A stretch of DNA of 64,000 nucleotides. Origin: Herpetosiphon giganteus (GTDB lineage: Bacteria > Chloroflexota > Chloroflexia > Chloroflexales > Herpetosiphonaceae). The DNA lies in the NCBI RefSeq assembly GCF_016907925.1, contig NZ_JAFBCZ010000011.1:62001-126000 (forward strand). The letters run 5' to 3'. Of the stretch, positions 7,742 to 16,809 are shown piece after piece. The translations under genes and the position numbers were made by a program. The stretch's first letter is position 1. Every line of letters starts with the position of its first letter. Under the pieces are notes generated by a model. The model saw only the letters and a list, made by a program, of their open reading frames with translations. It was not told where the DNA came from and did not search any database.

Positions 7742-8221
7742 ATGCTTCATTCAACCACAGCTCCGTATCCCAAGCCGAATTTCTGGACGATTAGCAAATT
7801 CAGTTTAGGCTTTGGCCTTGCAATTGGTTGCCTTGCAGGCGCGGCTTATGGCCTGTGCATTAGTTTAGTTGGCATTAGCCATCCAGCATTTTTGGCGGCG
7901 GCAGCCTTGGCGATGGGCTTTGGGGCAATTTTTGGCTTGGGCTTGGGCCTGGCTGAGAGCGTAATCTTAACCGTGGGCATTTATAGCTGGCGGCGCTGGC
8001 TCGACCCCCAACAACGAGCCGAAAAATGGTTGCTGTGGTTGTTGCCAGCCGTCATCATCGGGTTGATGCTTGGCGTACGTTGGCTGATGCTTCGCGCTGA
8101 TCCTAGCGATACTGCTTTGTGGCCATTGATTTTGCACCCAATTGCAATTGGCATTAGCGGCGTGTTAGTGCGCTTGGTATTGCCAAATTTACTCAACGAA
8201 ACCACCAGCGAATATGTGTAA
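7742..8221 (+). CDS. Glycine-zipper membrane protein, paralog 5
   Basis: 159 residues. ATG 7742 is used because AAGGAG lies 5 bp upstream. ATG 7739 is too close to that site, and ATG 7718 would lie inside paralog 4. Core: SLGFGLAIGCLAGAAYG, AMGFGAIFGLGLG, IYSWRRWLDP, then WLLPAVIIGLMLG. Glycine spacing as in the other paralogs but the first half is more diverged. Function unknown. Confidence 0.75.
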   Translation: MLHSTTAPYPKPNFWTISKFSLGFGLAIGCLAGAAYGLCISLVGISHPAFLAAAALAMGFGAIFGLGLGLAESVILTVGIYSWRRWLDPQQRAEKWLLWLLPAVIIGLMLGVRWLMLRADPSDTALWPLILHPIAIGISGVLVRLVLPNLLNETTSEYV

Positions 8222-8256
8222 AAGCTGTGAGAAATGTTGCTGTTTGAGAGGATATA

Positions 8257-8571
8257 ATGCAAGAGCCTGAGTATTATGTGCCGCATAATCAAGCAAAAAC
8301 GACCTTTGGGATAAAAATCTTATGCTTTTTCAATGTTGCTAGCGTTGGGTTATTTGGCTACGGACTGATTAATTTGATAACCTGTAATACTAGTATCTGC
8401 GGTTTTGCGAGTTTGATCGGCTTATTCATCCCCAGCCTAATTAGTTCAATTGTACTCTTGTTGCTTGGAATTTATCGTTTCAACAAAACGCCAAAACCAT
8501 TACGTTGGATAACGCTTGGGTTGCCGTTAATTCCGATGCTTGGGGTATATCTTGCGCCATTCTTGGGCTAA
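8257..8571 (+). CDS. Small membrane protein, YYVP family member 1
   Basis: 104 residues with an N-terminal MQEPEYYVPHN and three hydrophobic spans (about 22-45, 53-73, 84-103). LRWITLGLP near the end is shared with the next two genes. The N-terminal Y(H/Y)VP motif also opens paralog 1 of the glycine-zipper array. GAGAGG lies before the ATG. Function unknown. Confidence 0.7.
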   Translation: MQEPEYYVPHNQAKTTFGIKILCFFNVASVGLFGYGLINLITCNTSICGFASLIGLFIPSLISSIVLLLLGIYRFNKTPKPLRWITLGLPLIPMLGVYLAPFLG

Positions 8572-8605
8572 ATTGGTTTGATTTTTGTAATTGAACAGGA
8601 TTTGT

Positions 8606-8935
8606 ATGCCCCAACCCAAATATCATGTTCCAGAAATCCCTAAACAATCCCGATTAGGCGTAATTATCCTAGCTATATTAGATATATTGAACACAGGCTT
8701 CTTTGGCCTTGTATATTTTTCGATTATCGTTGGAGCATGTGGCGTTGATCGTGAAGCCGTTTGTCGCGGCATGCTAGCACTAGCACTAGTCATAAGTGGC
8801 ATATTTTCAATAATATTATTGGTGATTGGCTTTATATTAATTAAGCAAACATCAATATTGCTGCGGTGGATAACGCTTGTTTTGCCATGCTTAACTGTTT
8901 TGAGCTTCATCATTCTTTGGTTTATATGGTCATAA
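8606..8935 (+). CDS. Small membrane protein, YHVP family member 2
   Basis: 109 residues from ATG 8606 (AGGA 5 bp upstream; TTG 8591 is an alternative). MPQPKYHVPEIPK, then three spans with ACGVDRE between the first and second and LLRWITLVLP at the third. The leader TTGTAATTGAACAGGATTTG is repeated before the next gene (9006-9025), so the two are a tandem duplication with their leader. Function unknown. Confidence 0.7.
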   Translation: MPQPKYHVPEIPKQSRLGVIILAILDILNTGFFGLVYFSIIVGACGVDREAVCRGMLALALVISGIFSIILLVIGFILIKQTSILLRWITLVLPCLTVLSFIILWFIWS

Positions 8936-9025
8936 CTTGTTTTTTAGCAGCATAGCCAATATCTCCCCTCACATCAGTCCGTTTCTGTGCTCAAATGAAT
9001 GGTATTGTAATTGAACAGGATTTGG

Positions 9026-9364
9026 ATGCCAGAAATCGATTATCATGTGCCAACAAACCCAAAAAAACCGAAGCTTGGCATTATGCTAGTAGCGAGCTTG
9101 AATATATTAAATACGAGCTTATTTGGGCTTGGCTTTTTTTCACTTAGCGCTGGCACATGCGGAGTAGATCGTGATGGGATTTGTGGTGTAATGATCAGCA
9201 TAGGCATGTTAATTAGTGCAGGGCTTGCATTGATTTTATTAGCGATTGGAATTGGCCTTTTATACTTTTACAAAATACCATCATTGCTGCGGTGGATAAT
9301 GCTTGGATTACCAACCATCGAACTCGTTGTTGGAGCCATTTGGTTGCTATCAATCATGGTGTAA
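9026..9364 (+). CDS. Small membrane protein, YHVP family member 3
   Basis: 112 residues from ATG 9026 (same duplicated leader as member 2). MPEIDYHVPTNPKKPKLG, three spans, TCGVDRDGIC between spans one and two, LLRWIMLGLP before the last. Closest relative in the window is member 2. A terminator follows within 10 bp. Confidence 0.7.
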   Translation: MPEIDYHVPTNPKKPKLGIMLVASLNILNTSLFGLGFFSLSAGTCGVDRDGICGVMISIGMLISAGLALILLAIGIGLLYFYKIPSLLRWIMLGLPTIELVVGAIWLLSIMV

Positions 9365-9372
9365 TTACAAAA

Positions 9373-9409
9373 ACGAGCGCTGCACTCATTTTTTGAGTGC
9401 AGCGCTCGT
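9373..9409. terminator. Convergent terminator
   Basis: A 16-bp perfect stem (ACGAGCGCTGCACTCA, 9373-9388; TGAGTGCAGCGCTCGT, 9394-9409). A run of A on the left gives a T tract on minus, so it best serves the minus gene at 9417. It probably also ends the membrane-protein array. Confidence 0.88.
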
Positions 9410-9416
9410 TGCTTAT

Positions 9417-11306
9417 TTACCAACTACCGCCGGAGTCGCCGGAGCTACTATCGCCACCGCCGCCCCAATCGCCGCCGGAATCACCGGAGCCGCCGCTGAA
9501 CATGCCGCCCCAACCGCCGCCGGAATCGCCGGAGCCGCTAGAGCTGTTATCAAAGATGCTGCCGCCGCCGGAGCTACCACCACCCCAGCCGCCGCCACCG
9601 CTGCCCCAACCACCACCATGGTGATGATCGCGACCGCTGTTCATCATCGAGCCAATAAACATCCCAGTCAGCAAATCGCCTACATCATTATCGCGCCGCC
9701 CAGAATAGTGGCCGCTTTGATACTGGCCGCCATACTGTGGCTGATGGCTTTGTTGATAACTTTGCGACGCAGTTTGAATAATTTGGGCCGCTTCGTGCGC
9801 ATAGCCGTTGGCTTCGCGGGCGCTGGCCGCAATCTTTTTTAGTTCCTCTGCATCAGCATTGGGATTGTATTGGCGCAGCGTTTGTTGGGCCTTGCTCAGC
9901 AAACTCCGCCCATTGGAATTAGCAGGCAAAACATGGCCATATTGGGTGTACCATTGGTTCGCGTTGTTGAGCGATTGTTGGGCCACTTGCACCGCTTCCG
10001 AAGCTTCGCGCCGCAACACTTCCAACGATTGAAAGGTTTCATACATCGCGCTATACAATGGCGCTGCTTGGCTGATAACCGTGTTATAGCCACCAATTGC
10101 CGAATCTAAAGCCCCAGCCCGCGCTTCTTCCTCGTTGCGATCGGCTGAAAGCAGCGCGGTATCGGCTTCAGAGAGCGTGCGACCAATGGCATCGATTTTT
10201 TTACGATGCTCTGGTTTGGCATCGACTGGATGCAATTGGGCAAAGTTTTGCAATTTGCCAAGCTCTGCCTGGGCCGCTTTGGCCAAATCTTTGGCTTGGG
10301 CACGCTTGGCGTTCATGGTTTCAACTTCAGAACGCGCACCAGCTAAAGCTTGGTCGGCATATTGGCGAGCTTGGGTTACCTGTTGCAAGACGCTAATCCA
10401 ATTGGGCTTTTCGCGGGTCAATTGGCTTTCGACATTTTGCAGCAACGATTCAGCTTGGGATAAGGCTTTTTCTGGCGCTTTGCCCACGTCAGCATCGTTG
10501 TTGCGCACATAGCCCCAGCCAAGTTTAATATCACGCTTGGCATCTTCGATTTGATTCGTGGCGCTCTTTTGGGCTTCGCGCAAATCGGCCAAACGCTTGC
10601 TAATTGCCTTCAACAAGGTATCAGCATAGACCAAACGCTCTTCGGCAGTTTCCAACTCTTCCAAGCCACCAGCCCAATCATCTTGGTCGGGGGCGATTTT
10701 GGCTTGTGCTGTTTGCCAAAGTTGGTGTGCTTGCGCAACTGCTGAAGCTGCTTCGCTGCCATTACCGCGAATATCGCTCCACGATTCGGGCGCGTATTGA
10801 TTGACTTCAGCAAACTCGTTGCGGCTTGCTTCCAAACGGCCATTCAATTCGAGGCCGCGGGCATTAACTGCTTCGAGCCGTTGGTTGAACGATTGTTGGG
10901 TGCTGGCGAAATCAGGCCCAAGTTTATAGGCACGTTGGGCAATTCGCTCAGCTTCATCAACTAAATCGCTGGCATCAGTTTCGTTAATTTGCACGGCAGC
11001 ATTTTGCAACACCTGCTCGCCTTCGGCGACCAACTGTTTTACGCCAGCAGCGCGTTTGCCAGTGATGCTTGGCAAATGTTCCTCGGCGGCCTTAAGTTGG
11101 GCTTCGGCGCTTTTCAGCCGATCAAGCAATGGTTGCAGTTTGATCAATTGTTCCGACGCTACACTTGCAGATTGCCGAGCATCGTTAGCATGTTTTGATG
11201 CTAATGATTGAGCGGCCTGCATTACTTGTTGCTGAATCGTGGCAACTTGGGCTTGTGCCTGTTTTCCACCAATCCGTTGCAACAAATCGGCAGCGTCGGT
11301 TACCAT
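9417..11306 (-). CDS. Long helical protein with Gly/Ser/Trp-rich tail, TPM partner
   Basis: 629 residues. Residues 1 to about 520 are almost entirely charged and Ala/Gln-rich helix, probably several coiled-coil bundles. The last 90 or so residues are low-complexity (DHHHGGGWGSGGGG, SGDSGGGW repeats). No signal peptide is seen. The ATG overlaps the stop of the upstream TPM-domain gene (ATGGTAA), so the two are translationally coupled. In many TPM proteins a Gly/Ser/Trp tail is on the TPM protein itself. Here it sits on the partner. Role unknown; a membrane- or cell-wall-associated complex is inferred. Confidence 0.75.
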   Translation of the reverse strand: MVTDAADLLQRIGGKQAQAQVATIQQQVMQAAQSLASKHANDARQSASVASEQLIKLQPLLDRLKSAEAQLKAAEEHLPSITGKRAAGVKQLVAEGEQVLQNAAVQINETDASDLVDEAERIAQRAYKLGPDFASTQQSFNQRLEAVNARGLELNGRLEASRNEFAEVNQYAPESWSDIRGNGSEAASAVAQAHQLWQTAQAKIAPDQDDWAGGLEELETAEERLVYADTLLKAISKRLADLREAQKSATNQIEDAKRDIKLGWGYVRNNDADVGKAPEKALSQAESLLQNVESQLTREKPNWISVLQQVTQARQYADQALAGARSEVETMNAKRAQAKDLAKAAQAELGKLQNFAQLHPVDAKPEHRKKIDAIGRTLSEADTALLSADRNEEEARAGALDSAIGGYNTVISQAAPLYSAMYETFQSLEVLRREASEAVQVAQQSLNNANQWYTQYGHVLPANSNGRSLLSKAQQTLRQYNPNADAEELKKIAASAREANGYAHEAAQIIQTASQSYQQSHQPQYGGQYQSGHYSGRRDNDVGDLLTGMFIGSMMNSGRDHHHGGGWGSGGGGWGGGSSGGGSIFDNSSSGSGDSGGGWGGMFSGGSGDSGGDWGGGGDSSSGDSGGSW

Positions 11307-12346
11307 TTTTTTGCGCGGTCAACCTCTGCTGGCGCTTGGGCATTGATCGTATCCAGCTCTTTGCGCAAGCCATCCATCGCTTGCAATTCGCTGGTCAGTT
11401 GACGAACTTGATTGGTAATGCCATCGTAGCCCCCAGCAGCGCCTTCCAAATCGGTCACTGAGGGATTTACGACGTTATCAATTCGTTCATTAATATCATC
11501 AAACTGAACTTTGATTTGGGTAAAACTACTTTCAGCCGCCCGATGCCGCTTTTCTAATTCATTGGCTTGGGTGGTTGGATAGCTAATTTTATCAAAGCGT
11601 TGTTTTTCGCCTGCATCACGCATTGCTTGGGCAAGATCTGCAATCGCAATCCCAGCGTTTTTCTTAGCCTGATCAAAGCGTGCCCGCGTATTGACTTGTG
11701 CTCCGGCTTCGGCAGCTTGGCTTGAACGGCGCTTGAGCAAGCCCGGCACCACAAAGAAACCAATCGCCACCAAGGCAATAATCACAATCACCCAGACCAG
11801 GCTCGAGCCAATGCCGCTGCTGCTACTGCTGCTTTGCGAGCTGCTCGACGCTGCACCAGCAGGATCGCTAATCACCCGCGAGGTTGCGGTCAGCGCATCA
11901 ACCAATCCGCGCGTAGGATCGTTGGCCTTAAGCCCTGCATTCAGCTGATTATTGCGAATCGCGTCCGATTGATTGCCAGTCGTCAGCGCTTGATTATAAT
12001 CTCTGCCTGGCAAAATTGAGCTATAGCGTGGGTCAAACGAAACATAGTAAATCAAGACGTTGTTTGGACGATCGCCAGCCTTTGAGCTATTGCCAATGCC
12101 TAGATCTTTGAGGCGGCTATCCAAATAGGCGGTTTCACTTTGGCCGCCAGTGCTGTCGGTCAGCACGACCACCACCAATGCGCCTTTATCAGTCAATTGG
12201 CGGGCAGCGGTATTAATTCGACTTTCGTCAACATCAACCCCGTTGTTATCGATCACCACTTTGCCGCTTTGGGCAAAACTAGGCGCAGCAAAGAACATCA
12301 TACTGAGCATCCAGAGCATCACTATGCTCCAGCGACGTTGTTTCAT
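11300..12346 (-). CDS. TPM-domain membrane protein
   Basis: 348 residues from ATG 12346 (GGAGG 6 bp upstream). Signal peptide (about 1-26, ending FAAPSFAQ), then an extracytoplasmic TPM-like domain (about 28-150: DNNGV, LTDKGALVVVVLTD, LGIGNSS, NNVLIYYVSFD). A Ser-rich linker leads to one membrane span (VWVIVIIALVAIGFFVVPGL, about 190-209) and a cytoplasmic helical region. TPM domains occur in proteins linked to photosystem repair, phosphatase activity or membrane quality control; the role here is open. Confidence 0.8.
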   Translation of the reverse strand: MKQRRWSIVMLWMLSMMFFAAPSFAQSGKVVIDNNGVDVDESRINTAARQLTDKGALVVVVLTDSTGGQSETAYLDSRLKDLGIGNSSKAGDRPNNVLIYYVSFDPRYSSILPGRDYNQALTTGNQSDAIRNNQLNAGLKANDPTRGLVDALTATSRVISDPAGAASSSSQSSSSSSGIGSSLVWVIVIIALVAIGFFVVPGLLKRRSSQAAEAGAQVNTRARFDQAKKNAGIAIADLAQAMRDAGEKQRFDKISYPTTQANELEKRHRAAESSFTQIKVQFDDINERIDNVVNPSVTDLEGAAGGYDGITNQVRQLTSELQAMDGLRKELDTINAQAPAEVDRAKKW

Positions 12347-12441
12347 AGCCAACCTCCAACAAGAAAGAACCAAGCTTGGATTAGGAAGCACGAATGCCAT
12401 AGCCTAATCCAAGCCATGGCTATAGCGGCTTACCGTTACTA

Positions 12442-13575
12442 CTACGCAAGTGCTTGCTCAAGGTCGCGCAATAAATCATTAATATCTTCGATTCCTACCG
12501 AAAGCCGCACTAAATTGGCTGGTACTTCAAGTTTCGAGCCAGCAACGCTCATATGGGTCATGCCAGCAGGCACTTCAATCAACGATTCAATGCCGCCAAG
12601 GCTCTCAGCAAGCGTAAAAAGCTTAGTTTTGCTAACCATGGCATTGGCTGCCTCAGCGCCACCTTTGAGCAAAATCGAGATCATGCCGCCAAAACCGCGC
12701 ATTTGCTCGCGGGCCAAATTGTGTTGTGGGTGCGATGGCAAGCCTGGGTAAATCACTTTTTCAACCCCAGGATGTTCGGTTAAAAATTGGGCAATTGCCA
12801 AAGCGTTGCGTTCGTGCTCACGCATGCGAATGCTCAAGGTTTTGACCCCACGCAGCACCAACCAGCAATCAAAGGGGCCTGGCACAGCACCGGCAGCATT
12901 TTGCAAAAACTTCAATTTCTCATACAGCTCGTCGTTCGAGGTCATAATTGCGCCGCCAACCACATCGCTATGGCCGCCAATATATTTGGTCGTGCTGTGT
13001 AAGACCATATCAGCTCCCAAGGTGATTGGGCGTTGGTTGTAAGGCGAGGCAAAGGTATTATCGACAATCGTCCAAATGCCATGCTCACGCGCAACCCGCG
13101 TAATCGCGGCAATCGGAGCCAGTTTCAACAACGGATTGGTGGGAGTTTCCAACCAAATCAAGCGCGTATTGGGCTTAATCGCGGCCCGCACTGCCTCAGG
13201 ATCAGCCATATCAATGAAATCAAAGCTCAGGCCGTGCTCGGTCATCACCCGTTGAAACAAACGATAAGTGCCGCCATAAACATCATCGCCACAAATTACA
13301 TGATCGCCAGCTTTGAGCATGAGCATCAAGGTTGTCGAAGCGCCCAAGCCCGAAGCAAAAACCAAGGCGTGTTTTGCCTCTTCCAAAGCGGCTAAACATG
13401 TTTGGAGCGCGGTGCGAGTTGGGTTATCGGTGCGCGAATATTCATAGCCTGTATGGTCGCCAACGCCACGTTGGGCATAGGTTGAAGTCTGATAAATTGG
13501 CACGATGACTGCGCCAGTTACTGATTCTGGGTCTTGCCCGGCATGGATGGCGCGGGTTGCAAAGCCATAATCCAC
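12442..13575 (-). CDS. PLP-dependent trans-sulfuration enzyme (cystathionine gamma-synthase/lyase family)
   Basis: 377 residues from a GTG start with AAGGAG 7 bp upstream. Cys/Met-metabolism PLP family throughout: YEYSRTDNPTR (44-54), SGLGA near 75, the PLP lysine K197 in HSTTKYIGGHSD, and the tail LVRLSVGIED. It acts on cystathionine, homoserine esters or cysteine in methionine/cysteine metabolism. Synthase and lyase activities cannot be separated from sequence alone. No biosynthetic partner is adjacent. Confidence 0.92.
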   Translation of the reverse strand: MDYGFATRAIHAGQDPESVTGAVIVPIYQTSTYAQRGVGDHTGYEYSRTDNPTRTALQTCLAALEEAKHALVFASGLGASTTLMLMLKAGDHVICGDDVYGGTYRLFQRVMTEHGLSFDFIDMADPEAVRAAIKPNTRLIWLETPTNPLLKLAPIAAITRVAREHGIWTIVDNTFASPYNQRPITLGADMVLHSTTKYIGGHSDVVGGAIMTSNDELYEKLKFLQNAAGAVPGPFDCWLVLRGVKTLSIRMREHERNALAIAQFLTEHPGVEKVIYPGLPSHPQHNLAREQMRGFGGMISILLKGGAEAANAMVSKTKLFTLAESLGGIESLIEVPAGMTHMSVAGSKLEVPANLVRLSVGIEDINDLLRDLEQALA

Positions 13576-13618
13576 GAGTGTGCTCCTTATTCGTTAATAA
13601 TCAACATTGATCATTACA

Positions 13619-14548
13619 TTAAAAGAAAGATGGTAATAATGATAGTTGTTGCATCCTAGGCTGATTAAGATAAGCCTGAAGACTGGTTGCTAGAAAAAAC
13701 GCCAAATTAACTGGCACTGCATTACCAATCATCTGCTCTTGCTCAGATTTCGTTCCAACAAACTTAAAATCTAATGGAAATGTCTGGATAAGACTCCGTT
13801 CTTTGGTAGTCAGCGGTCGTGCTAACGACACATCGCCAGCATCTTTAGGATGCATGCGATAGGTTGCAGGAATTGGTCGGTTCACCCCACGAATTGTTGG
13901 GCTTGGTTCATTAACACTAAAGATAGCGCGCCGCTCATAGGTTCGCGGATGGCGATAATAATAGTCAGTATCTAAACTTTCACCAAAATAATCGCGAACC
14001 GTTAATGATTGTTTGGCTAAACGTTGCTGAAGCACATTTGCTAAATCAGCGATTGAACCATGACGATGACCAATCACAAACGTCCGTTTGCGTAATTGAG
14101 GCACGCCACACAAACTAGCATCTAATACAACTTGAGCCAAAGAATAGCCTTCATCCCCCAACATACTACACGCTTGTTGATGAATTTTGGAAAGTCGAGC
14201 ACGCTCAACATTTTCCATGATAACCCATGCAGGTTGAATAGCTAGTACTATTTTGGCAAAATCAAGGGTTAAGTTGGCACGCCCCAAACCTTCATCACGT
14301 TTACCTGCTGAGGAAAAATCCTGACACGGAGGTCCACCAATAATTAATTCTGGGCTATGCGTTTTGATCAAGGATACAGCCGCATCAATCTGTGCCAAAT
14401 CAAGCTCATGAATTGGGTGAGTAAAATTTTGCTGATAGGTATTAATTGCAGGTCGCCAATTATCAACTGCCGCAACTATCTCAAATCCTGCTTGCATAAA
14501 TCCTAAAGACATGCCACCACAGCCAGCAAATAAATCAATAGTTTTCAT
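13619..14548 (-). CDS. DNA (cytosine-5) methyltransferase, HgiDI-like
   Basis: 309 residues with all C5-methyltransferase signatures: motif [14 protein letters not shown] (5-17), catalytic PCQ at 74-76 (Cys75), ENV at 112-114, [10 protein letters not shown], and the C-terminal motif [11 protein letters not shown]. It transfers methyl from S-adenosylmethionine to cytosine and protects DNA from the endonuclease encoded just upstream, whose stop it overlaps by 4 bp. From memory it resembles M.HgiDI (GRCGYC) of Herpetosiphon; the target is inferred. The pair is clearly AT-richer than its flanks. Confidence 0.93.
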   Translation of the reverse strand: MKTIDLFAGCGGMSLGFMQAGFEIVAAVDNWRPAINTYQQNFTHPIHELDLAQIDAAVSLIKTHSPELIIGGPPCQDFSSAGKRDEGLGRANLTLDFAKIVLAIQPAWVIMENVERARLSKIHQQACSMLGDEGYSLAQVVLDASLCGVPQLRKRTFVIGHRHGSIADLANVLQQRLAKQSLTVRDYFGESLDTDYYYRHPRTYERRAIFSVNEPSPTIRGVNRPIPATYRMHPKDAGDVSLARPLTTKERSLIQTFPLDFKFVGTKSEQEQMIGNAVPVNLAFFLATSLQAYLNQPRMQQLSLLPSFF

Positions 14549-15624
14549 AGTATTTCCTCAAAAAGGCCAGGTGTACTCACAATTGCACTATCCAAACGCC
14601 GTTCAGGGCTAAGATAACGCTGACCACCATTAATAATAATATGTTTAATTGAATGGCGTTTTATTCGTGGATTCTGTAATTCTGGCGAATTCATATATTT
14701 TCTTGTGACCATTCCGCTAGCAGCAAAGGCTTTATCATTTTTCAAATTAAAGGTAATCCGATCAAGCGTTCGTTTATAATCAATTTTGCCATTCTGAGCA
14801 AAATCATAGAGCATTTTGATTAACCAAACGGTTGTACGTTCAGGCCGAGTAATTGATTTCTCAGAAGGTTTTATCGAAGCATCTAAAAAAACTTTTGCCA
14901 GGGCAAAATTGCTCCATACAAAAAGATCAAGGCAATTTTCGTGTAGTATTGATAATTTTCCTTGAGTTTTCCAAATTGGTTGAAGTAAAATCGGTATTTG
15001 AACAGCTTGATAACGATCAAAAATTGTATACAGTAATTCACAAAATAGTGGAATCATTGGTTGAATGCTAGTTGCATCTTCCCAATCACCAATTCTAGCA
15101 CAGACAGGATCTAAAATATCTAAAAGCGCTAACGGATTTTGTTGAAATACTTTAGCAATACTGAGTGCTAGATAGACAATGGTATCAGGTCGAATAACAA
15201 TTTCACAACCTTGAAGATTATCTGGGAGGTTTGCTGTTGTATTATCAGGAATTGCGGTTAATTTTATCTCAAAAGCATTAATGATTTGAGAGTTTTGCAG
15301 ATTGCTAATGACAACATCAATTGCTGGTGTTTTCCCAATAATAAGTTCAGTATATGGATGATAGCTATGTTCAAATGCAAAAAATGCCTGTGCTTCTAAA
15401 GGATTAATTTGAAATAGTTGATCAACAGCAAAATAGTTATGTTCAATATTCCGCTTTTCTAATCGAATATAGATAGGTTTAATGTTCTGGCTAAACATAA
15501 AACAAGCTAAAGCAATAGGAAATGCATTATTAAATTGGTTTTTCCCCCAAGCTTCTTTTTTTGTAAAATCTCGGTTAGAATTAGTTATTCCAAACAATCC
15601 TGGTTGATTTAATTGCTCAAACAT
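14545..15624 (-). CDS. Type II restriction endonuclease, HindVP/HgiDI-like
   Basis: About 359 residues from ATG 15624 (AGGAAG 9 bp upstream); ATG 15648 is an alternative without a Shine-Dalgarno sequence. A PD-(D/E)xK nuclease centre is visible: Asp in PAIDVVIS (residue 111 counted from 15648), then FEIKLT with Glu127 and Lys129. Family membership is inferred from its pairing with the C5 methyltransferase and overall resemblance to GRCGYC-cutting HindVP/HgiDI enzymes. AT-rich with many TTA/ATT codons, unlike neighbours, suggesting acquisition. Confidence 0.8.
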   Translation of the reverse strand: MFEQLNQPGLFGITNSNRDFTKKEAWGKNQFNNAFPIALACFMFSQNIKPIYIRLEKRNIEHNYFAVDQLFQINPLEAQAFFAFEHSYHPYTELIIGKTPAIDVVISNLQNSQIINAFEIKLTAIPDNTTANLPDNLQGCEIVIRPDTIVYLALSIAKVFQQNPLALLDILDPVCARIGDWEDATSIQPMIPLFCELLYTIFDRYQAVQIPILLQPIWKTQGKLSILHENCLDLFVWSNFALAKVFLDASIKPSEKSITRPERTTVWLIKMLYDFAQNGKIDYKRTLDRITFNLKNDKAFAASGMVTRKYMNSPELQNPRIKRHSIKHIIINGGQRYLSPERRLDSAIVSTPGLFEEIL

Positions 15625-15707
15625 TCTAGGTCTTCCTAAATATGCCATTTATTAGAATAATTTATCGAGTTTAATTATAGCATACATAGAAATATAAGCG
15701 CCTAAAA

Positions 15708-15741
15708 CCACAAACGGCTCGCATAATGGAGCCGCTTGTGG
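15708..15741 (-). terminator. Terminator after the phosphotransferase gene
   Basis: CCACAAACGGCTC (15708-15720) and GAGCCGCTTGTGG (15729-15741) pair with one mismatch. On minus it is followed by TTTTAGG. It lies about 90 bp after the stop at 15830 and upstream of the R-M pair. Confidence 0.6.
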
Positions 15742-15829
15742 GAGAGAAGAGAGAGGAGAAGGTTTGATTTCAGTATAGCGCAATTTAGGCCAAAAGCCAT
15801 CCCACATGCTGGTGATTTAGGGGTGATTT

Positions 15830-16783
15830 TTAATCCCAATTTAATTCTTTTAAGCGCTCAATTGCATCCAGCGCCGTAGAACCTTGCGAACATAAAAGGT
15901 AAAGACTTTGTAAACGACACAAGTTTGGCAAAATCGCCAGCTCATCAGGATTCAAAGGCCGAAGCGTTTGATAGCCAGCGATAATTGCTTGTTGTTGAGC
16001 CGCCGTAGCTGGTTGCCAATTGTGATACATCGTCAAGCCATGAACTGCTGTCCACGCCAATTCCAGCACCAAGCAGCGCCAGCCAACTTCTTCAAAATCT
16101 AAAACTGCTTGCAGCTGATCACCTTTGAACAACAGATTGGCAGCGCGAATATCGTTATGGCACACGCCACGCGGCAAATGCTCAAGCCCTTGTTGCGCCA
16201 GTTGATACAGCTGCTGCTGCAATGGCTCAGCCATAGCTGTATCACCCAACCATGCAGCCAAGCCCATGCAGACTTGATCTAACGGAAATAAAACTTGGGG
16301 CAGATCTGCGGCAGCAGGATATGTCGTTAAACTTTGTTGAAGCTTGGCAGTTTCTTCACCAATTCTCCACAACTGTTGGCTAGACTCAGGGTCAGGCGGT
16401 GCGCCATCGAGCCACTGTTGGAGATATACACATCGTTCGTTAATCTTAAGCGTTCGTTGGCCAGCCTTGCTTGGGACGATCAACGGGACAGAGATTTGTT
16501 GTACTGAAAGCCAGTGTTGAAGCTCAACACTTTGTTCGATTTGAGCATGGCGGCCATGATCAACGCTAATTTTAAAAATCCAGCGATCAGCATCATTTTT
16601 GAGCCAAAGAATTGCATTGCCAGCGCTAATGCTGCAACGCAAAATTTGAATCTCAGCAAGGCCATAGTGCTCGTGGAGCAGCGCGGACACCCACGCGTTG
16701 GCACTGGCGGCATCCCAACCAAAGCGTTGTTGTAGCGCTTGAGCGGCATCGCCAGTTTCCCACAAAAGATCGAGTTGTTGCAT
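15830..16783 (-). CDS. APH-family phosphotransferase
   Basis: 317 residues of the aminoglycoside-phosphotransferase/homoserine-kinase-like fold. The catalytic loop reads GVCHNDIRAANLLF (Asp, then Asn) and the metal-binding DFEEVGW follows. Small-molecule kinase activity is likely; the substrate (aminoglycoside, homoserine, choline or other) cannot be told. Divergent from the YceI-like gene, with 26 bp between starts. Confidence 0.85.
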   Translation of the reverse strand: MQQLDLLWETGDAAQALQQRFGWDAASANAWVSALLHEHYGLAEIQILRCSISAGNAILWLKNDADRWIFKISVDHGRHAQIEQSVELQHWLSVQQISVPLIVPSKAGQRTLKINERCVYLQQWLDGAPPDPESSQQLWRIGEETAKLQQSLTTYPAAADLPQVLFPLDQVCMGLAAWLGDTAMAEPLQQQLYQLAQQGLEHLPRGVCHNDIRAANLLFKGDQLQAVLDFEEVGWRCLVLELAWTAVHGLTMYHNWQPATAAQQQAIIAGYQTLRPLNPDELAILPNLCRLQSLYLLCSQGSTALDAIERLKELNWD

Positions 16784-16809
16784 AATTTAGCTCACGAAAG
16801 GATTCTTCG

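Noticed and set aside
9303-9842. Plus-strand Ala/Thr-rich frame across the end of the helical protein gene
   Set aside because: It is the reverse complement of the Gly/Ser-rich tail at 9417-9640; no Shine-Dalgarno and unlike neighbours in codon use.
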